From Nitrosopumilus sp. (lineage in GTDB: Archaea; Thermoproteota; Nitrososphaeria; Nitrososphaerales; Nitrosopumilaceae): a stretch of DNA of 64,000 bases. The stretch is from the NCBI RefSeq assembly GCF_025699125.1, contig NZ_JAILWC010000001.1:809059-873058 (forward strand). The letters are read 5' to 3'. Position numbers and translations under genes: made by a program. Each line of letters opens with the position of its first letter. Position 1 is the first letter of the stretch. Below, in pieces: positions 42,613 through 50,577 of the stretch. The notes beneath the pieces were generated by a model. That model had not been told where the DNA came from, made no database searches, and saw only the letters and a list, made by a program, of their open reading frames with translations.

Positions 42613-43521
42613 ATGAACAAAAATGTGCAACTAGAAGATTATCTCAAAGCAGGAAAAATTGCAGCAGAAGTAAGAGAGAAGGTCAGGGTAAAAGACTGGA
42701 TTGGAAAATCAGTGTATGAAATTTGTGAAGAAGTTGAAGGAGAGATCAAAAAAAGAGGAGCAAAATGTGCATTTCCAGTAAATGCCAGTATTAATGAAAT
42801 TGCAGCTCATTACACAGCAGAACCAAATGATCCAATAACAATCAAAGATACAGATATGGTAAAAATTGATCTTGGTGCTCAAATTAACGGATACATTGCA
42901 GATACTGCAGTAACTGTTTGCTATGATGCACAGTTTGATGGACTAGTGCAAGCTGCAGAGGAAGCATTAGGTAATGCAATGTCCATGATAAAAGCAGGGG
43001 TAAAAGCAAGCGATATTGGACGAACCATTGAGACTACAATAAAGCAAAGAGGCTACAAGCCAATAGCTAATCTCAGCGGTCATTCCTTAGAGCAGTACAC
43101 CATACATGCAGGAAAATCCATTCCAAACATTTGGTCAATTGGAGGATTCTCACTTTCGGAAAATTCTGCATATGCTTGTGAGCCATTTGTGACAACTGAG
43201 CAAGGAGGAGGGTTTGTCAGAAATGGACAAATAAAAAATATTTTTGCCATTAATTCACGAAAGAAAACAAAAGACGCAGAGGCGGACAGACTACTTGATT
43301 TTATCTGGAAGAATTTCAACATGCTACCATTTGCATTGAGATGGATAACAAAAGAATGGGAAGAAAAGCAAGCAAAAGAATTACTGAATGTTTTGATTAA
43401 AAAGAAAGCAGTTCAAGCATATCCAATTCTGATTGAAGTAAATGAGCAACGAGTTGCTCAAGCAGAACACACATTCATCCCATTAGAAGACGGTGTCACA
43501 GTAACAACAAAGGCCCTATGA
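42613..43521 (+). CDS. map: Methionine aminopeptidase, type II
   Basis: About 302 aa from ATG 42613 ('MNKNVQLEDYLKAGKIAAEV'), the natural archaeal N-terminus; the frame is open further upstream to 42562 but that part is not conserved-looking. The metal ligands are in place: 'VKIDLGAQINGYIADTAV' (two Asp), 'LSGHSLEQYTIHAG' (His), 'AYACEPFVTTEQGG' (Glu) and 'QRVAQAEHTFI' (Glu). The enzyme removes the initiator methionine from new proteins. It is complete. A 37-aa zinc ribbon gene follows after 11 nt. Confidence 0.93.
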   Translation: MNKNVQLEDYLKAGKIAAEVREKVRVKDWIGKSVYEICEEVEGEIKKRGAKCAFPVNASINEIAAHYTAEPNDPITIKDTDMVKIDLGAQINGYIADTAVTVCYDAQFDGLVQAAEEALGNAMSMIKAGVKASDIGRTIETTIKQRGYKPIANLSGHSLEQYTIHAGKSIPNIWSIGGFSLSENSAYACEPFVTTEQGGGFVRNGQIKNIFAINSRKKTKDAEADRLLDFIWKNFNMLPFALRWITKEWEEKQAKELLNVLIKKKAVQAYPILIEVNEQRVAQAEHTFIPLEDGVTVTTKAL

Positions 43522-43532
43522 ACATATAAAAA

Positions 43533-43646
43533 ATGAGTGAAGAAGTAAGACCATGTCCCAAATGTGGCAGATTTTTGTTTAAAGAACAAGGAGAGACAAC
43601 AATGTGGTTTTGTCCGTCTTGTAATCTAAAATTCAGAACTGAATAA
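43533..43646 (+). CDS. 37-aa zinc-ribbon peptide
   Basis: Starting at ATG 43533, it has two Cys pairs, 'PCPKCGRFLF' and 'FCPSCNLKF', 20 residues apart, which is a complete single zinc ribbon. It is 11 nt after map on the same strand, so likely co-transcribed. The function is unknown; free zinc ribbons are common in archaea. Confidence 0.7.
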   Translation: MSEEVRPCPKCGRFLFKEQGETTMWFCPSCNLKFRTE

Positions 43647-43651
43647 TGGAA

Positions 43652-43834
43652 TTATTGCTCCAGAGTTTCACCAAAAATTTTCTCAATTAAACACATTTCA
43701 CCACACGAATCACATTTTGAGTATTCAGCAAATAAGACATCACCGTCAGAGAATTTTCTTTTTATTTGCATCCCACAATTTGAGCATTTTTCAACAGTAT
43801 AGTCCAAAGTGATTTTTTTCTTTGAGAATATCAT
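43652..43834 (-). CDS. 60-aa zinc-ribbon protein
   Basis: A basic N-terminus, then 'KCSNCGMQIK' and 'SKCDSCGEMC', forming one zinc ribbon. The ATG at 43834 overlaps the DUF1512 stop by 4 nt, so the two are translationally coupled. It is convergent with the 37-aa ribbon gene, 5 nt away. Unknown function. Confidence 0.7.
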   Translation of the reverse strand: MIFSKKKITLDYTVEKCSNCGMQIKRKFSDGDVLFAEYSKCDSCGEMCLIEKIFGETLEQ

Positions 43835-44961
43835 TGCGGCACCCCAACAGTATTTCCCACGCCAATTATGACTATAGATTGTCCCTGTACAGTATTTTCT
43901 TGAATCATTTCATGAATTTGTGAGCGTACATCATCTGCTTTGTATGCAATATCTTTGGTCATAAGTGTAATTGCCTCTTTAACTGATTGCTTGACAACTA
44001 TAGAAAATACAGGAATATTTTTTGATGTAGCAATTGCTTCAATTTGAAATTTTTCTGTTCCTATTCCACCAATTGCAGCTCCGAATCCTTGTGCCACAGA
44101 TGCAGAATCTTCACCCTCCATTTTTAATGCAGCATCTATCATAATTATTGCGTCAATTTTATTTTCAGAAATAATTTTTTCTAAACCGTCAGCAGGCCTT
44201 CCAACTGTAGAGCCAGGACCTTCAGCCTTTAAGAGAAATAATTTCCTTCCATCAAATTCAGATTTTGCCAGAACAGTTTGAAATGCAACTGTCTCTTTTT
44301 GATTTTCTAACATCATCTTTCCAACAACCATCGGACCAATTCCATCACCAACAGGTTGTCCTTTTTTAAATACCGGAATTGCTTCTTTCATGGCCTCAGA
44401 TTGTTCCATTATAAAAGGAAGAATCATCTGTAAAGGCAAAATTAATGGATAGTTGTTTTGTTTTTTTGCAGTAAGATACATGTGATTAATAACTTTGTAA
44501 ATCATTTGTAATGAAGATGCAATTTCAAGTAAAGTTTGAACTCGGGTCAATTCAATATCATTCATTTGAGGGGAAATCGACCTCACATGCTCCCTAGTGT
44601 AATCTTCTCTAGACCTTACAATATGTCGTACTTTGTCTACAATTCCATTAGGATCCATGTCAACAGGCATAATTGTAAAATAATCGATGAAGCGGTCAAT
44701 TTTTTTAGTTGGATCATCTGCAGGTTTCAAAGTTATCTTTACATAATTGATTAATTCATCTCTAGATTCTTTTCTAAAACCGTCAAGTTTGGCAATCCCT
44801 TTTTTGATTTCACCCGATGTGACATAGAGTTGAATGCGTTGGCCATAAAACACAAAAAAGAAAATAGGTAGAATCCAAATTAACATCATGAGTGGGTTTG
44901 TGTCATCACCCATTGCAAAAATCTGATCAAAATCAAAACTTGTAAAATTCACTAAACTCAT
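43831..44961 (-). CDS. DUF1512 family membrane-associated protein
   Basis: A 376-aa protein. A single N-terminal helix ('MMLIWILPIFFFVFYGQRIQ', residues 25-44) is followed by a large cytoplasmic domain with 'RFIDYFTIMPVDMDPNGIVD', 'QPVGDGIGPMVVGKMML' and 'LLKAEGPGSTVGRPADGLEK', which match the archaeal DUF1512 family. The Gly-rich C-terminal motifs suggest nucleotide or ligand binding; no function is established. Start ATG 44961. It is divergent from tbp. Confidence 0.78.
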   Translation of the reverse strand: MSLVNFTSFDFDQIFAMGDDTNPLMMLIWILPIFFFVFYGQRIQLYVTSGEIKKGIAKLDGFRKESRDELINYVKITLKPADDPTKKIDRFIDYFTIMPVDMDPNGIVDKVRHIVRSREDYTREHVRSISPQMNDIELTRVQTLLEIASSLQMIYKVINHMYLTAKKQNNYPLILPLQMILPFIMEQSEAMKEAIPVFKKGQPVGDGIGPMVVGKMMLENQKETVAFQTVLAKSEFDGRKLFLLKAEGPGSTVGRPADGLEKIISENKIDAIIMIDAALKMEGEDSASVAQGFGAAIGGIGTEKFQIEAIATSKNIPVFSIVVKQSVKEAITLMTKDIAYKADDVRSQIHEMIQENTVQGQSIVIIGVGNTVGVPQ

Positions 44962-45057
44962 CGATCTTCAAATGTAAATTAAATGATTCGTCATGTGACC
45001 AAAAGACATACCAAAATCAGAAAAAAATGGGCATAGAGGCGAAAAAATTGGCGAGTG

Positions 45058-45068
45058 CTTTTATTATA
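45058..45068 (+). promoter_or_regulatory. TATA box of tbp
   Basis: CTTTTATTATA is centred about 28 nt before the tbp ATG at 45092, consistent with a nearly leaderless mRNA. Confidence 0.55.
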
Positions 45069-45091
45069 GTTCAAATACAAAAAACCTGAAT

Positions 45092-45652
45092 ATGCCACAA
45101 ACAAAACCAATTGTAAGCGTGGAAAACGTTGTAGCCTCAGCTTCTGTAGACCAGAAGATGGACTTGAATGAGATCACTAAAACATTTCCGGATGTAGAAT
45201 ATCACCCTGATCAATTTCCAGGACTAGTTTTTAGATTAAAGACACCAAAGACGGCTACATTGATTTTTACTTCAGGCAAAATGGTATGTACTGGTTCCAA
45301 ATCTGAAGAGATGGCAAGAAAGGCAGTAAAGACAGTTGTGCAAAAACTTCGAAAAGGTGGAATTAAAGTAAAAAAAGATGCAACTGTACAAATTCAAAAT
45401 ATTGTAGCATCTATTAATCTAGGTGGAAAAATTCATTTGGAGCAAGCAGCAAGAACGTTGCCTAGAAGCATGTACGAACCTGAGCAATTTCCAGGACTTA
45501 TTCACAGAATGTTAGATCCAAAGACAGTGATTTTGTTATTTTCATCAGGAAAGCTTGTCTGCACAGGAGCTAAACAAGAACCAGACGTTTACAGATCAGT
45601 TAACAACTTGCACGCATTACTAGAAGAAAAAAACCTAATGATTTATGATTAA
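45092..45652 (+). CDS. tbp: TATA-box-binding protein
   Basis: A 186-aa TBP made of two tandem repeats (about residues 8-92 and 99-183). Each repeat shows the DNA-binding face ('NVVASASVDQKMDL'/'NIVASINLGGKIHL'), 'YHPDQFPGLVFRLK'/'YEPEQFPGLIHRM' and 'FTSGKMVCTGSK'/'FSSGKLVCTGAK'. It binds the TATA element and recruits TFB (also in this window) and RNA polymerase. Complete, normal archaeal length, start ATG 45092. Confidence 0.96.
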   Translation: MPQTKPIVSVENVVASASVDQKMDLNEITKTFPDVEYHPDQFPGLVFRLKTPKTATLIFTSGKMVCTGSKSEEMARKAVKTVVQKLRKGGIKVKKDATVQIQNIVASINLGGKIHLEQAARTLPRSMYEPEQFPGLIHRMLDPKTVILLFSSGKLVCTGAKQEPDVYRSVNNLHALLEEKNLMIYD

Positions 45653-45704
45653 TCATAAATCAAATCTATTTTCATTAATTTCTGTAATTTACTTATAAGT
45701 ATAA

Positions 45705-45720
45705 TTGTATTTTTATACAA
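45705..45720. terminator. AT-rich hairpin behind tbp
   Basis: TTGTAT-TTTT-ATACAA, 53 nt after the tbp stop. It may be part of a transcription end region shared with the convergent gene at 45817; otherwise the 160-nt gap shows nothing definite. Confidence 0.3.
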
Positions 45721-45816
45721 ATTTTGAAACAATAGAATAGGATTCTGAAAAAGGTCTTAAAGGCCACATTTTAAAAATAAGGATGATGGAACAGACTAAC
45801 AAAAATTTTAAAAAAA

Positions 45817-46155
45817 TTATTTTATAGAACTGCCAAGAGGAACATCTTCGTTTACTGTTAACCAAAAGGGTTTGTCATCAACATCAGCTGCCAATAACAT
45901 TGCGTTTGATTCAACACCTGCCATTTTTTTTGGTTCGAGATTTGCAATAACAATTACAGTTTTTCCAACAATATCTTCAGGTTGATAATATTGTGCTCCA
46001 CCAATTATCACATCCCGTTTATCATCATTTCCCAAATCAATCAGACCTTTGATAATTTTTGATTTACCTTCAATAGGTTCTGTTGCAACAATTTTTGCAA
46101 CTCTAATGTCTAGCTTTGCAAAATCATCATATGACACATTGGGCATACCACTCAC
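45817..46155 (-). CDS. tRNA-binding OB-fold protein (CsaA / methionyl-tRNA synthetase C-terminal domain type)
   Basis: A 112-aa (109 aa from the second ATG) EMAP/Trbp111-type OB fold: 'FAKLDIRVAKIVATEPIEG', 'IIGGAQYYQPEDIVGKTVIV', 'IANLEPKKMAGVESNAMLLA'. Stand-alone members bind the outer corner of tRNA and can assist methionyl-tRNA synthetase. It lies 29 nt behind the small gene at 46185 on the same strand, so the two probably share the structured leader upstream of that gene. Start ATG 46155 or 46146. Confidence 0.88.
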   Translation of the reverse strand: MSGMPNVSYDDFAKLDIRVAKIVATEPIEGKSKIIKGLIDLGNDDKRDVIIGGAQYYQPEDIVGKTVIVIANLEPKKMAGVESNAMLLAADVDDKPFWLTVNEDVPLGSSIK

Positions 46156-46184
46156 TTATTCTTCCTGTTAAAATAAATTCGCAT

Positions 46185-46400
46185 TTATTGTAGATCTTTT
46201 TTATTAATTCCACTAGTTTCAATTTCATATCTTAATGCAGCAGGAAGATCCATGTACTTTTTGTTAACCATTTCAATTATTTGATCTTCGGGGACATTAA
46301 CTTTTTTTAGTAATTTTCCACGTTGATGAGCATAAGCATTTTTCCAAAAACCAGCACCGTCCAACGTTTCAATTTTTGGCATGTATTTTGTGGGTTTCAT
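46185..46400 (-). CDS. Small basic protein of unknown function behind a structured leader
   Basis: A 71-aa soluble protein ('MPKIETLDGAGFWKNAYAHQ' from the second Met; 'IIEMVNKKYMDLPAALRYEI' later). No family is recognised. ATG 46400 or ATG 46382 could be the start. It would be the first gene of a transcript beginning near 46498, whose 98-nt leader folds into a multi-stem structure; the tRNA-binding protein is the next gene. The aromatic and charged composition suggests an RNA- or protein-binding role, but this is not shown. Confidence 0.6.
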   Translation of the reverse strand: MKPTKYMPKIETLDGAGFWKNAYAHQRGKLLKKVNVPEDQIIEMVNKKYMDLPAALRYEIETSGINKKDLQ

Positions 46401-46419
46401 GTTTTTTCAAATTTTAAGT

Positions 46420-46498
46420 GACTGTGACGGAAGAATGGCAAACGCCATTGGAACTGGAGTTACTGTTCCGGATTTTAGGCATGTTGCCCATCACAGTC
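46420..46498 (-). ncRNA. Structured RNA element (candidate leader RNA or riboswitch-like element)
   Basis: A perfect 8-bp outer stem (plus-strand GACTGTGA 46420-46427 with TCACAGTC 46491-46498) encloses three hairpins: AATGGC-AAAC-GCCATT (46434-46449), GGAAC...GTTCC (46450-46469) and GGCA-TGT-TGCC (46478-46488). An alternative pairing CGGAA (46428-46432) with TTCCG (46466-46470) competes with the middle hairpin. On the minus strand the outer stem begins at 46498, 28 nt from a near-palindromic TATA box, exactly at the expected +1. It then precedes the gene at 46400. No known riboswitch class is recognised. The plus strand could fold similarly. Confidence 0.6.
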
Positions 46499-46520
46499 TA
46501 TTTGCAATGCAGTTGGAATC

Positions 46521-46532
46521 TAATATATTTAA
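46521..46532. promoter_or_regulatory. Near-palindromic, probably bidirectional TATA box
   Basis: TAATATATTTAA. Its centre is about 28 nt from ATG 46555 on the plus strand and about 28 nt from 46498, the first base of the structured RNA, on the minus strand. It could drive both. Confidence 0.5.
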
Positions 46533-46554
46533 TGCGGAAGAATGGGTTTTACAC

Positions 46555-46971
46555 ATGGCTGCAATTGAGGTAGAAGTTGAAATTAATTCCACAGTAGACA
46601 AAGTTTGGGAGGTAGTATCAGATATTGATAATGAACCCAAATTTTGGAAGGGAACAAAAGAAGTCAAAAATCTATCAAAGGAAGGAAACATAATCAAAAG
46701 AGAGGTCACCATTGCATTTAGAGATCAAAAATGCCTGCAAGAAGTAAAACTAGAACCTAAAAATAGAATTGAAGCCAAGTTCACTAAAGGAATCATTAAT
46801 GGTGAAAAAATTCTACTCATCATTCCAAATGGAGAGAATGTCATACTGAAAACAATCTGGGACATAAAATTAACTGGAATGATGGGGATGTTTACAGGTA
46901 TGATTAAAAATCACATCAAAAGTGGAACCGAACAAGCCATGCGTAGTATCAAAGAAGAAATCGAGAGATAA
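46555..46971 (+). CDS. SRPBCC/START-like ligand-binding protein
   Basis: About 138 aa from ATG 46555 ('MAAIEVEVEINSTVDKVWEV'), 28 nt behind the TATA box. The frame is open further upstream to 46381, but that part overlaps the structured RNA and promoter and is not coding-like. The pattern 'INSTVDKVWEVVSDIDNEPK' then 'FWKGTKEV' is typical of SRPBCC (Bet v1-like) domains, which bind lipids, sterols or aromatic ligands. The ligand is unknown. The glycosyltransferase gene follows 4 nt later, so the two are likely co-transcribed. Confidence 0.78.
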   Translation: MAAIEVEVEINSTVDKVWEVVSDIDNEPKFWKGTKEVKNLSKEGNIIKREVTIAFRDQKCLQEVKLEPKNRIEAKFTKGIINGEKILLIIPNGENVILKTIWDIKLTGMMGMFTGMIKNHIKSGTEQAMRSIKEEIER

Positions 46972-46975
46972 TTTT

Positions 46976-48184
46976 ATGGAGTTAATATTAGATATTTTCA
47001 ATTACACTTTAACCGCAATTTTAATTGGGATTTGTGGGGCATGGGTTTTTCTAATTAAATCAATGGTAGATTCGTTTAGGTTTACTCCATATCTAGATAG
47101 ATTTGAAAATACATCAAAAACTAATCCCAAAGTATCAGTGATTCTTCCAGCAAGAAATGAAGAAGAATTCATCAGCAAATGTTTAGACTCGTTAATCGAT
47201 CAAGATTATAAAAATTATGAAATCATAGTAATTGACGATTCATCAGAAGACAACACGCAAAAAATTATTTACAAATATGCAGAAAAACATTCCAAAGTAA
47301 TTCCAATAATTGCAAGACCCAAACCAGATGGTTGGATGGGAAAAAATTGGGCATGTATGGAAGGATACAAGAAAGCAAGTGGAGATTTATTATTATTTAC
47401 TGATGCAGATACAAGACATTCCCAAAATGTAATATCGCTTGCTGTAGGACACTTAACTTCATTTAATTTAGATGCGTTATCTGCAATTCCCAAAATGATG
47501 ACATTTGATTTTTGGACAAAGGTTACATTGCCAATGATTTCAACGTTTTTGCACAGTAGGTTTTCTGCATTAAATGTCAACAATCCTGCTAAAAAAACAG
47601 GTTATTTTTTTGGAAGTTTTTTTATTTTGAAAAAAAAGACGTATGAAAATGTAGGAATGCATGAAGGAGTAAAAAATGAGATTATTGAAGACGGGGCATT
47701 AGGAAAAAAAGTCAAAGAGGCAGGACATAAAATGAAAATGGTGAGAGGAGACCATCTAATTGACGCAGTATGGGCAAGAGACAAAAGCACATTGTGGAAT
47801 GCACTAAAAAGGCTAATGATTCCACTATACCTTCAAAATGGAAAAATCGCTATAGGAATTTTTTTTGCGGTGGCATTTTTGTTATTTGTACCATTTCCAA
47901 TATTTGCAGTATCATTGTCTATTCCTATAGAAGCGATATCTTCAAAAATACTTTGTATTTCTGCTGCGGTGGCATCATCACTGATCTATGCAGGGGCAAT
48001 TATTGAGACAAAAATGGGGCTACATATCAGATTAATTCATGCGTTATTTGCACCACTTGGCAGTTTAGTGGTGGTTTTAGGATTTCTAAGCGGCTTACTG
48101 CAAGCAAAGAGAAACGAATCAGTGATGTGGAGAGGGAGAAGATATTCCATGAAAGACCACACTCAAAATTCTATCAGCATATAG
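46976..48184 (+). CDS. Family 2 membrane glycosyltransferase
   Basis: About 402 aa from ATG 46976 ('MELILDIFNYTLTAILIGIC'). It has an N-terminal helix, then a GT-A domain with 'VSVILPARNEEEFISKCLDS', 'IIVIDDSSEDNT', 'LLLFTDADTRHS' (the metal-binding DxD) and 'EIIEDGALGKKV' (catalytic Asp), and two to three C-terminal transmembrane helices. This resembles CrtQ/GT2 enzymes that add sugars to lipids. The acceptor is unknown. The upstream extension to 46922 overlaps the SRPBCC gene and was rejected. Complete. Confidence 0.85.
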   Translation: MELILDIFNYTLTAILIGICGAWVFLIKSMVDSFRFTPYLDRFENTSKTNPKVSVILPARNEEEFISKCLDSLIDQDYKNYEIIVIDDSSEDNTQKIIYKYAEKHSKVIPIIARPKPDGWMGKNWACMEGYKKASGDLLLFTDADTRHSQNVISLAVGHLTSFNLDALSAIPKMMTFDFWTKVTLPMISTFLHSRFSALNVNNPAKKTGYFFGSFFILKKKTYENVGMHEGVKNEIIEDGALGKKVKEAGHKMKMVRGDHLIDAVWARDKSTLWNALKRLMIPLYLQNGKIAIGIFFAVAFLLFVPFPIFAVSLSIPIEAISSKILCISAAVASSLIYAGAIIETKMGLHIRLIHALFAPLGSLVVVLGFLSGLLQAKRNESVMWRGRRYSMKDHTQNSISI

Positions 48185-48222
48185 TAATCCTTTTAGATAG
48201 AAAACAGAAAACTAAGAACCTC

Positions 48223-49365
48223 ATGGACAAATCAGGAATAATTGTAGGTACTTCGATGGGAGCAGCAATTGTTTTAGTATTATTTGCTGTGTTATTCATC
48301 TCATCACCAGAATCAATAAAGCCTGAAATCATAGTTAGTAATGGCCATTCACCAAGTACAGTGGGCGAAGTAACTTCTATTTATTCAAAAAAATTATCAC
48401 TAATAGAAATTTTTGAAAAATCAGAGCCAGGGGTTGTACGAGTTAACGTTCAAAGGAGTGAAACTGCTGAGATTGCAAATGGCGTAGGATCAGGATTTGT
48501 TTTTGACAAAATAGGGCACATAATTACAAATGCACATGTTGTAAAGGATGCAAACAAAGTAACTATAACATTTCTTGATGGAAGATCATACAATGCAGAA
48601 ATTATAGGATCAGATGAGTTTACAGATATTGCAGTAGTTAAAGTTAATGCAGATTTAGAACTTTTACATCCATTGTCACTTGGAGATTCATCAAATCTCA
48701 AAGTAGGAGAACAAATAGCTGCAATTGGAAATCCATTTGGATTGTCAGGATCTATGACATCAGGAATTGTAAGTCAATTAGGACGATTACTTCCATCAGG
48801 TAACGGATATTCAATTCCAGATGTCATTCAGACAGATGCGGCAATTAACCCAGGAAATTCTGGTGGACCATTGATAAATATGCATGGAGGGATTGTTGGA
48901 ATAAACACTGCCATACAATCAGCCACAGGCGAATTTACAGGAGTGGGGTTTGCAATACCATCACAGACGGTTGCAAAGATTGTACCCACCCTCATAGAAA
49001 AAGGAGAATACAAGCATCCATGGATAGGAATTTCAGGTAGAGATATTGATCCAGATTTGGCCAAAGTTTTAGAATTAAAAGATGCAGTTGGATTTTTAGT
49101 TGTCACAGTAGTAGAAGAAAGTCCTGCATCAAAAGCAGGATTAATTGGTTCGGATAAAACAATCGAGACAGATGGAATAAGTTATGCAGTTGGAGGCGAT
49201 ATAATATTAGCAGTAGATGGAAAAGAAGTTAGAAAAATTGACGATATTTTGATTCATCTCCAGCGAGCAAAAACCATCGGGGATGAAATGGTTTTAGAGA
49301 TTTTAAGAGATGGAAGAACAACAAACGTCACAGTGATTCTAGAACAGAGACCTAATGGAAATTAA
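48223..49365 (+). CDS. HtrA/DegP-like serine protease with PDZ domain, membrane-anchored
   Basis: About 380 aa from ATG 48223 ('MDKSGIIVGTSMGAAIVLVL'), which gives an N-terminal anchor; an earlier ATG at 48127 overlaps the glycosyltransferase. The trypsin-like triad is complete: His105 ('ITNAHVV'), Asp135 ('EFTDIAVV') and Ser213 ('NPGNSGGPL'). A PDZ domain lies at about 285-375 ('PWIGISGRDIDPDLAKVLEL', 'VEESPASKAGL', 'GGDIILAVDGKEVRK'). HtrA proteases degrade or refold damaged proteins outside the membrane. Confidence 0.92.
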   Translation: MDKSGIIVGTSMGAAIVLVLFAVLFISSPESIKPEIIVSNGHSPSTVGEVTSIYSKKLSLIEIFEKSEPGVVRVNVQRSETAEIANGVGSGFVFDKIGHIITNAHVVKDANKVTITFLDGRSYNAEIIGSDEFTDIAVVKVNADLELLHPLSLGDSSNLKVGEQIAAIGNPFGLSGSMTSGIVSQLGRLLPSGNGYSIPDVIQTDAAINPGNSGGPLINMHGGIVGINTAIQSATGEFTGVGFAIPSQTVAKIVPTLIEKGEYKHPWIGISGRDIDPDLAKVLELKDAVGFLVVTVVEESPASKAGLIGSDKTIETDGISYAVGGDIILAVDGKEVRKIDDILIHLQRAKTIGDEMVLEILRDGRTTNVTVILEQRPNGN

Positions 49366-49407
49366 AATAACACAAGCATAAATACTTCTAATCAAGAATG
49401 GATTCTG

Positions 49408-50577
49408 TTGAACAAACTTGTCTTAAACTCTGAGAGTTTAAACAAAGTTTTAGAGAACAAAACAATATCTCGTGAAGATATTTCTGAGATTTATCAAAAT
49501 TCTCTAAAAGATCCTAGTGAACTTTTTTCAGTATCTCAAAATCTAAGAGAAAAATTCAAAAGAAATACAGTTACATTTTCTAAAAAAGCATTTTTTAATA
49601 TCATCAATTTATGTAAGGATACTTGCTCATATTGTACATACAAAGCAGAGCCAGGAGAAGAAAAATTATCTTTAATGTCAAAACAGCAAATTCTAGAATT
49701 ATTGCAGCTTGCAAAAAAATACAGGTGTGTTGAAACACTTTTTGTTACAGGCGAGCAACCAGAACAGAGATACCAAGAAGCACGTGAGTGGTTAAAAGAG
49801 AACGGATTCAAATCGACCGTAGAATATCTCATTCATTCATCAGAATTAGCATTAGAGATAGGGCTATTTCCACATACTAATGCAGGCAATCTAAATTATG
49901 AAGAAATGAAAGAATTGAAAAAAACAAATGTGTCAATGGGTGTTATGCTTGAAAACGTCAGTGAAAGACTAACAGAGAGAGGAATGCCACATTATTTGGC
50001 AGCAAGCAAAAAACCGAAAGCAAGATTACAGGTATTAGAAAATTCTGGAAAAATTGGAATTCCAATGACTACGGGAATTCTTGTAGGGATAGGAGAGACA
50101 ATCAACGAGGTAATTGATTCAATTTTAGCAATAAGAGAACTTCACAGTAAATATGGAAACATACAAGAAGTAATTTTACAAAACTTTCAACCAAAACCAG
50201 ACACGGTTATGAAAAATAAGCCATCAGCTAATGAGAGATATTTTAAAACAATTGTGGCACTATCAAGAATAATAATGCCTGAGATGAATATACAGATTCC
50301 TCCAAATTTATCACCTAAATCATATCAAAGTTTCTTGTCAGTTGGGATAAATGATTGGGGAGGCATATCTCCACTTACTCCGGATTTTGTAAATCCGGAA
50401 TTTGCATGGCCAGAAATTAACAAAGTGGACAAAGAGTCTAAAGATGCAGGGTTTGATTTAAAATGTAGATTCCCAGTATATCCGGAATTTTTCTCTTTTA
50501 TTAGCAAAGAGTTAAGAGATAAGATGGCAGTAATTGAAAATGAAGAAGGATTGGTAAAAGAGGGATACTGGAGATGA
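49408..50577 (+). CDS. cofG: 7,8-didemethyl-8-hydroxy-5-deazariboflavin (Fo) synthase subunit CofG
   Basis: A 389-aa radical SAM enzyme with the iron-sulfur triplet Cys69-x3-Cys73-x2-Cys76 in 'NLCKDTCSYCTY'. Other CofG features are 'LFVTGEQPEQRYQEAREWL' and 'GGISPLTPDFVNPEFAWPEI'. With CofH it builds Fo, the deazaflavin chromophore of F420. Translation starts at TTG 49408. Its stop overlaps the cofH start (ATGA at 50574-50577), so the two subunits are translationally coupled. Complete. Confidence 0.94.
   Translation: MNKLVLNSESLNKVLENKTISREDISEIYQNSLKDPSELFSVSQNLREKFKRNTVTFSKKAFFNIINLCKDTCSYCTYKAEPGEEKLSLMSKQQILELLQLAKKYRCVETLFVTGEQPEQRYQEAREWLKENGFKSTVEYLIHSSELALEIGLFPHTNAGNLNYEEMKELKKTNVSMGVMLENVSERLTERGMPHYLAASKKPKARLQVLENSGKIGIPMTTGILVGIGETINEVIDSILAIRELHSKYGNIQEVILQNFQPKPDTVMKNKPSANERYFKTIVALSRIIMPEMNIQIPPNLSPKSYQSFLSVGINDWGGISPLTPDFVNPEFAWPEINKVDKESKDAGFDLKCRFPVYPEFFSFISKELRDKMAVIENEEGLVKEGYWR

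Noticed and set aside
46381..46554. N-terminal extension of the SRPBCC protein from an upstream ATG
   Set aside because: It would cross the structured RNA and the TATA box; the ATG at 46555 gives the natural SRPBCC start.
46922..46975. Extension of the glycosyltransferase into the SRPBCC gene
   Set aside because: It overlaps the coding end of the upstream gene; ATG 46976 begins a proper membrane helix.
48127..48222. Extension of the HtrA protein
   Set aside because: It overlaps the glycosyltransferase gene; ATG 48223 gives a clear N-terminal anchor.
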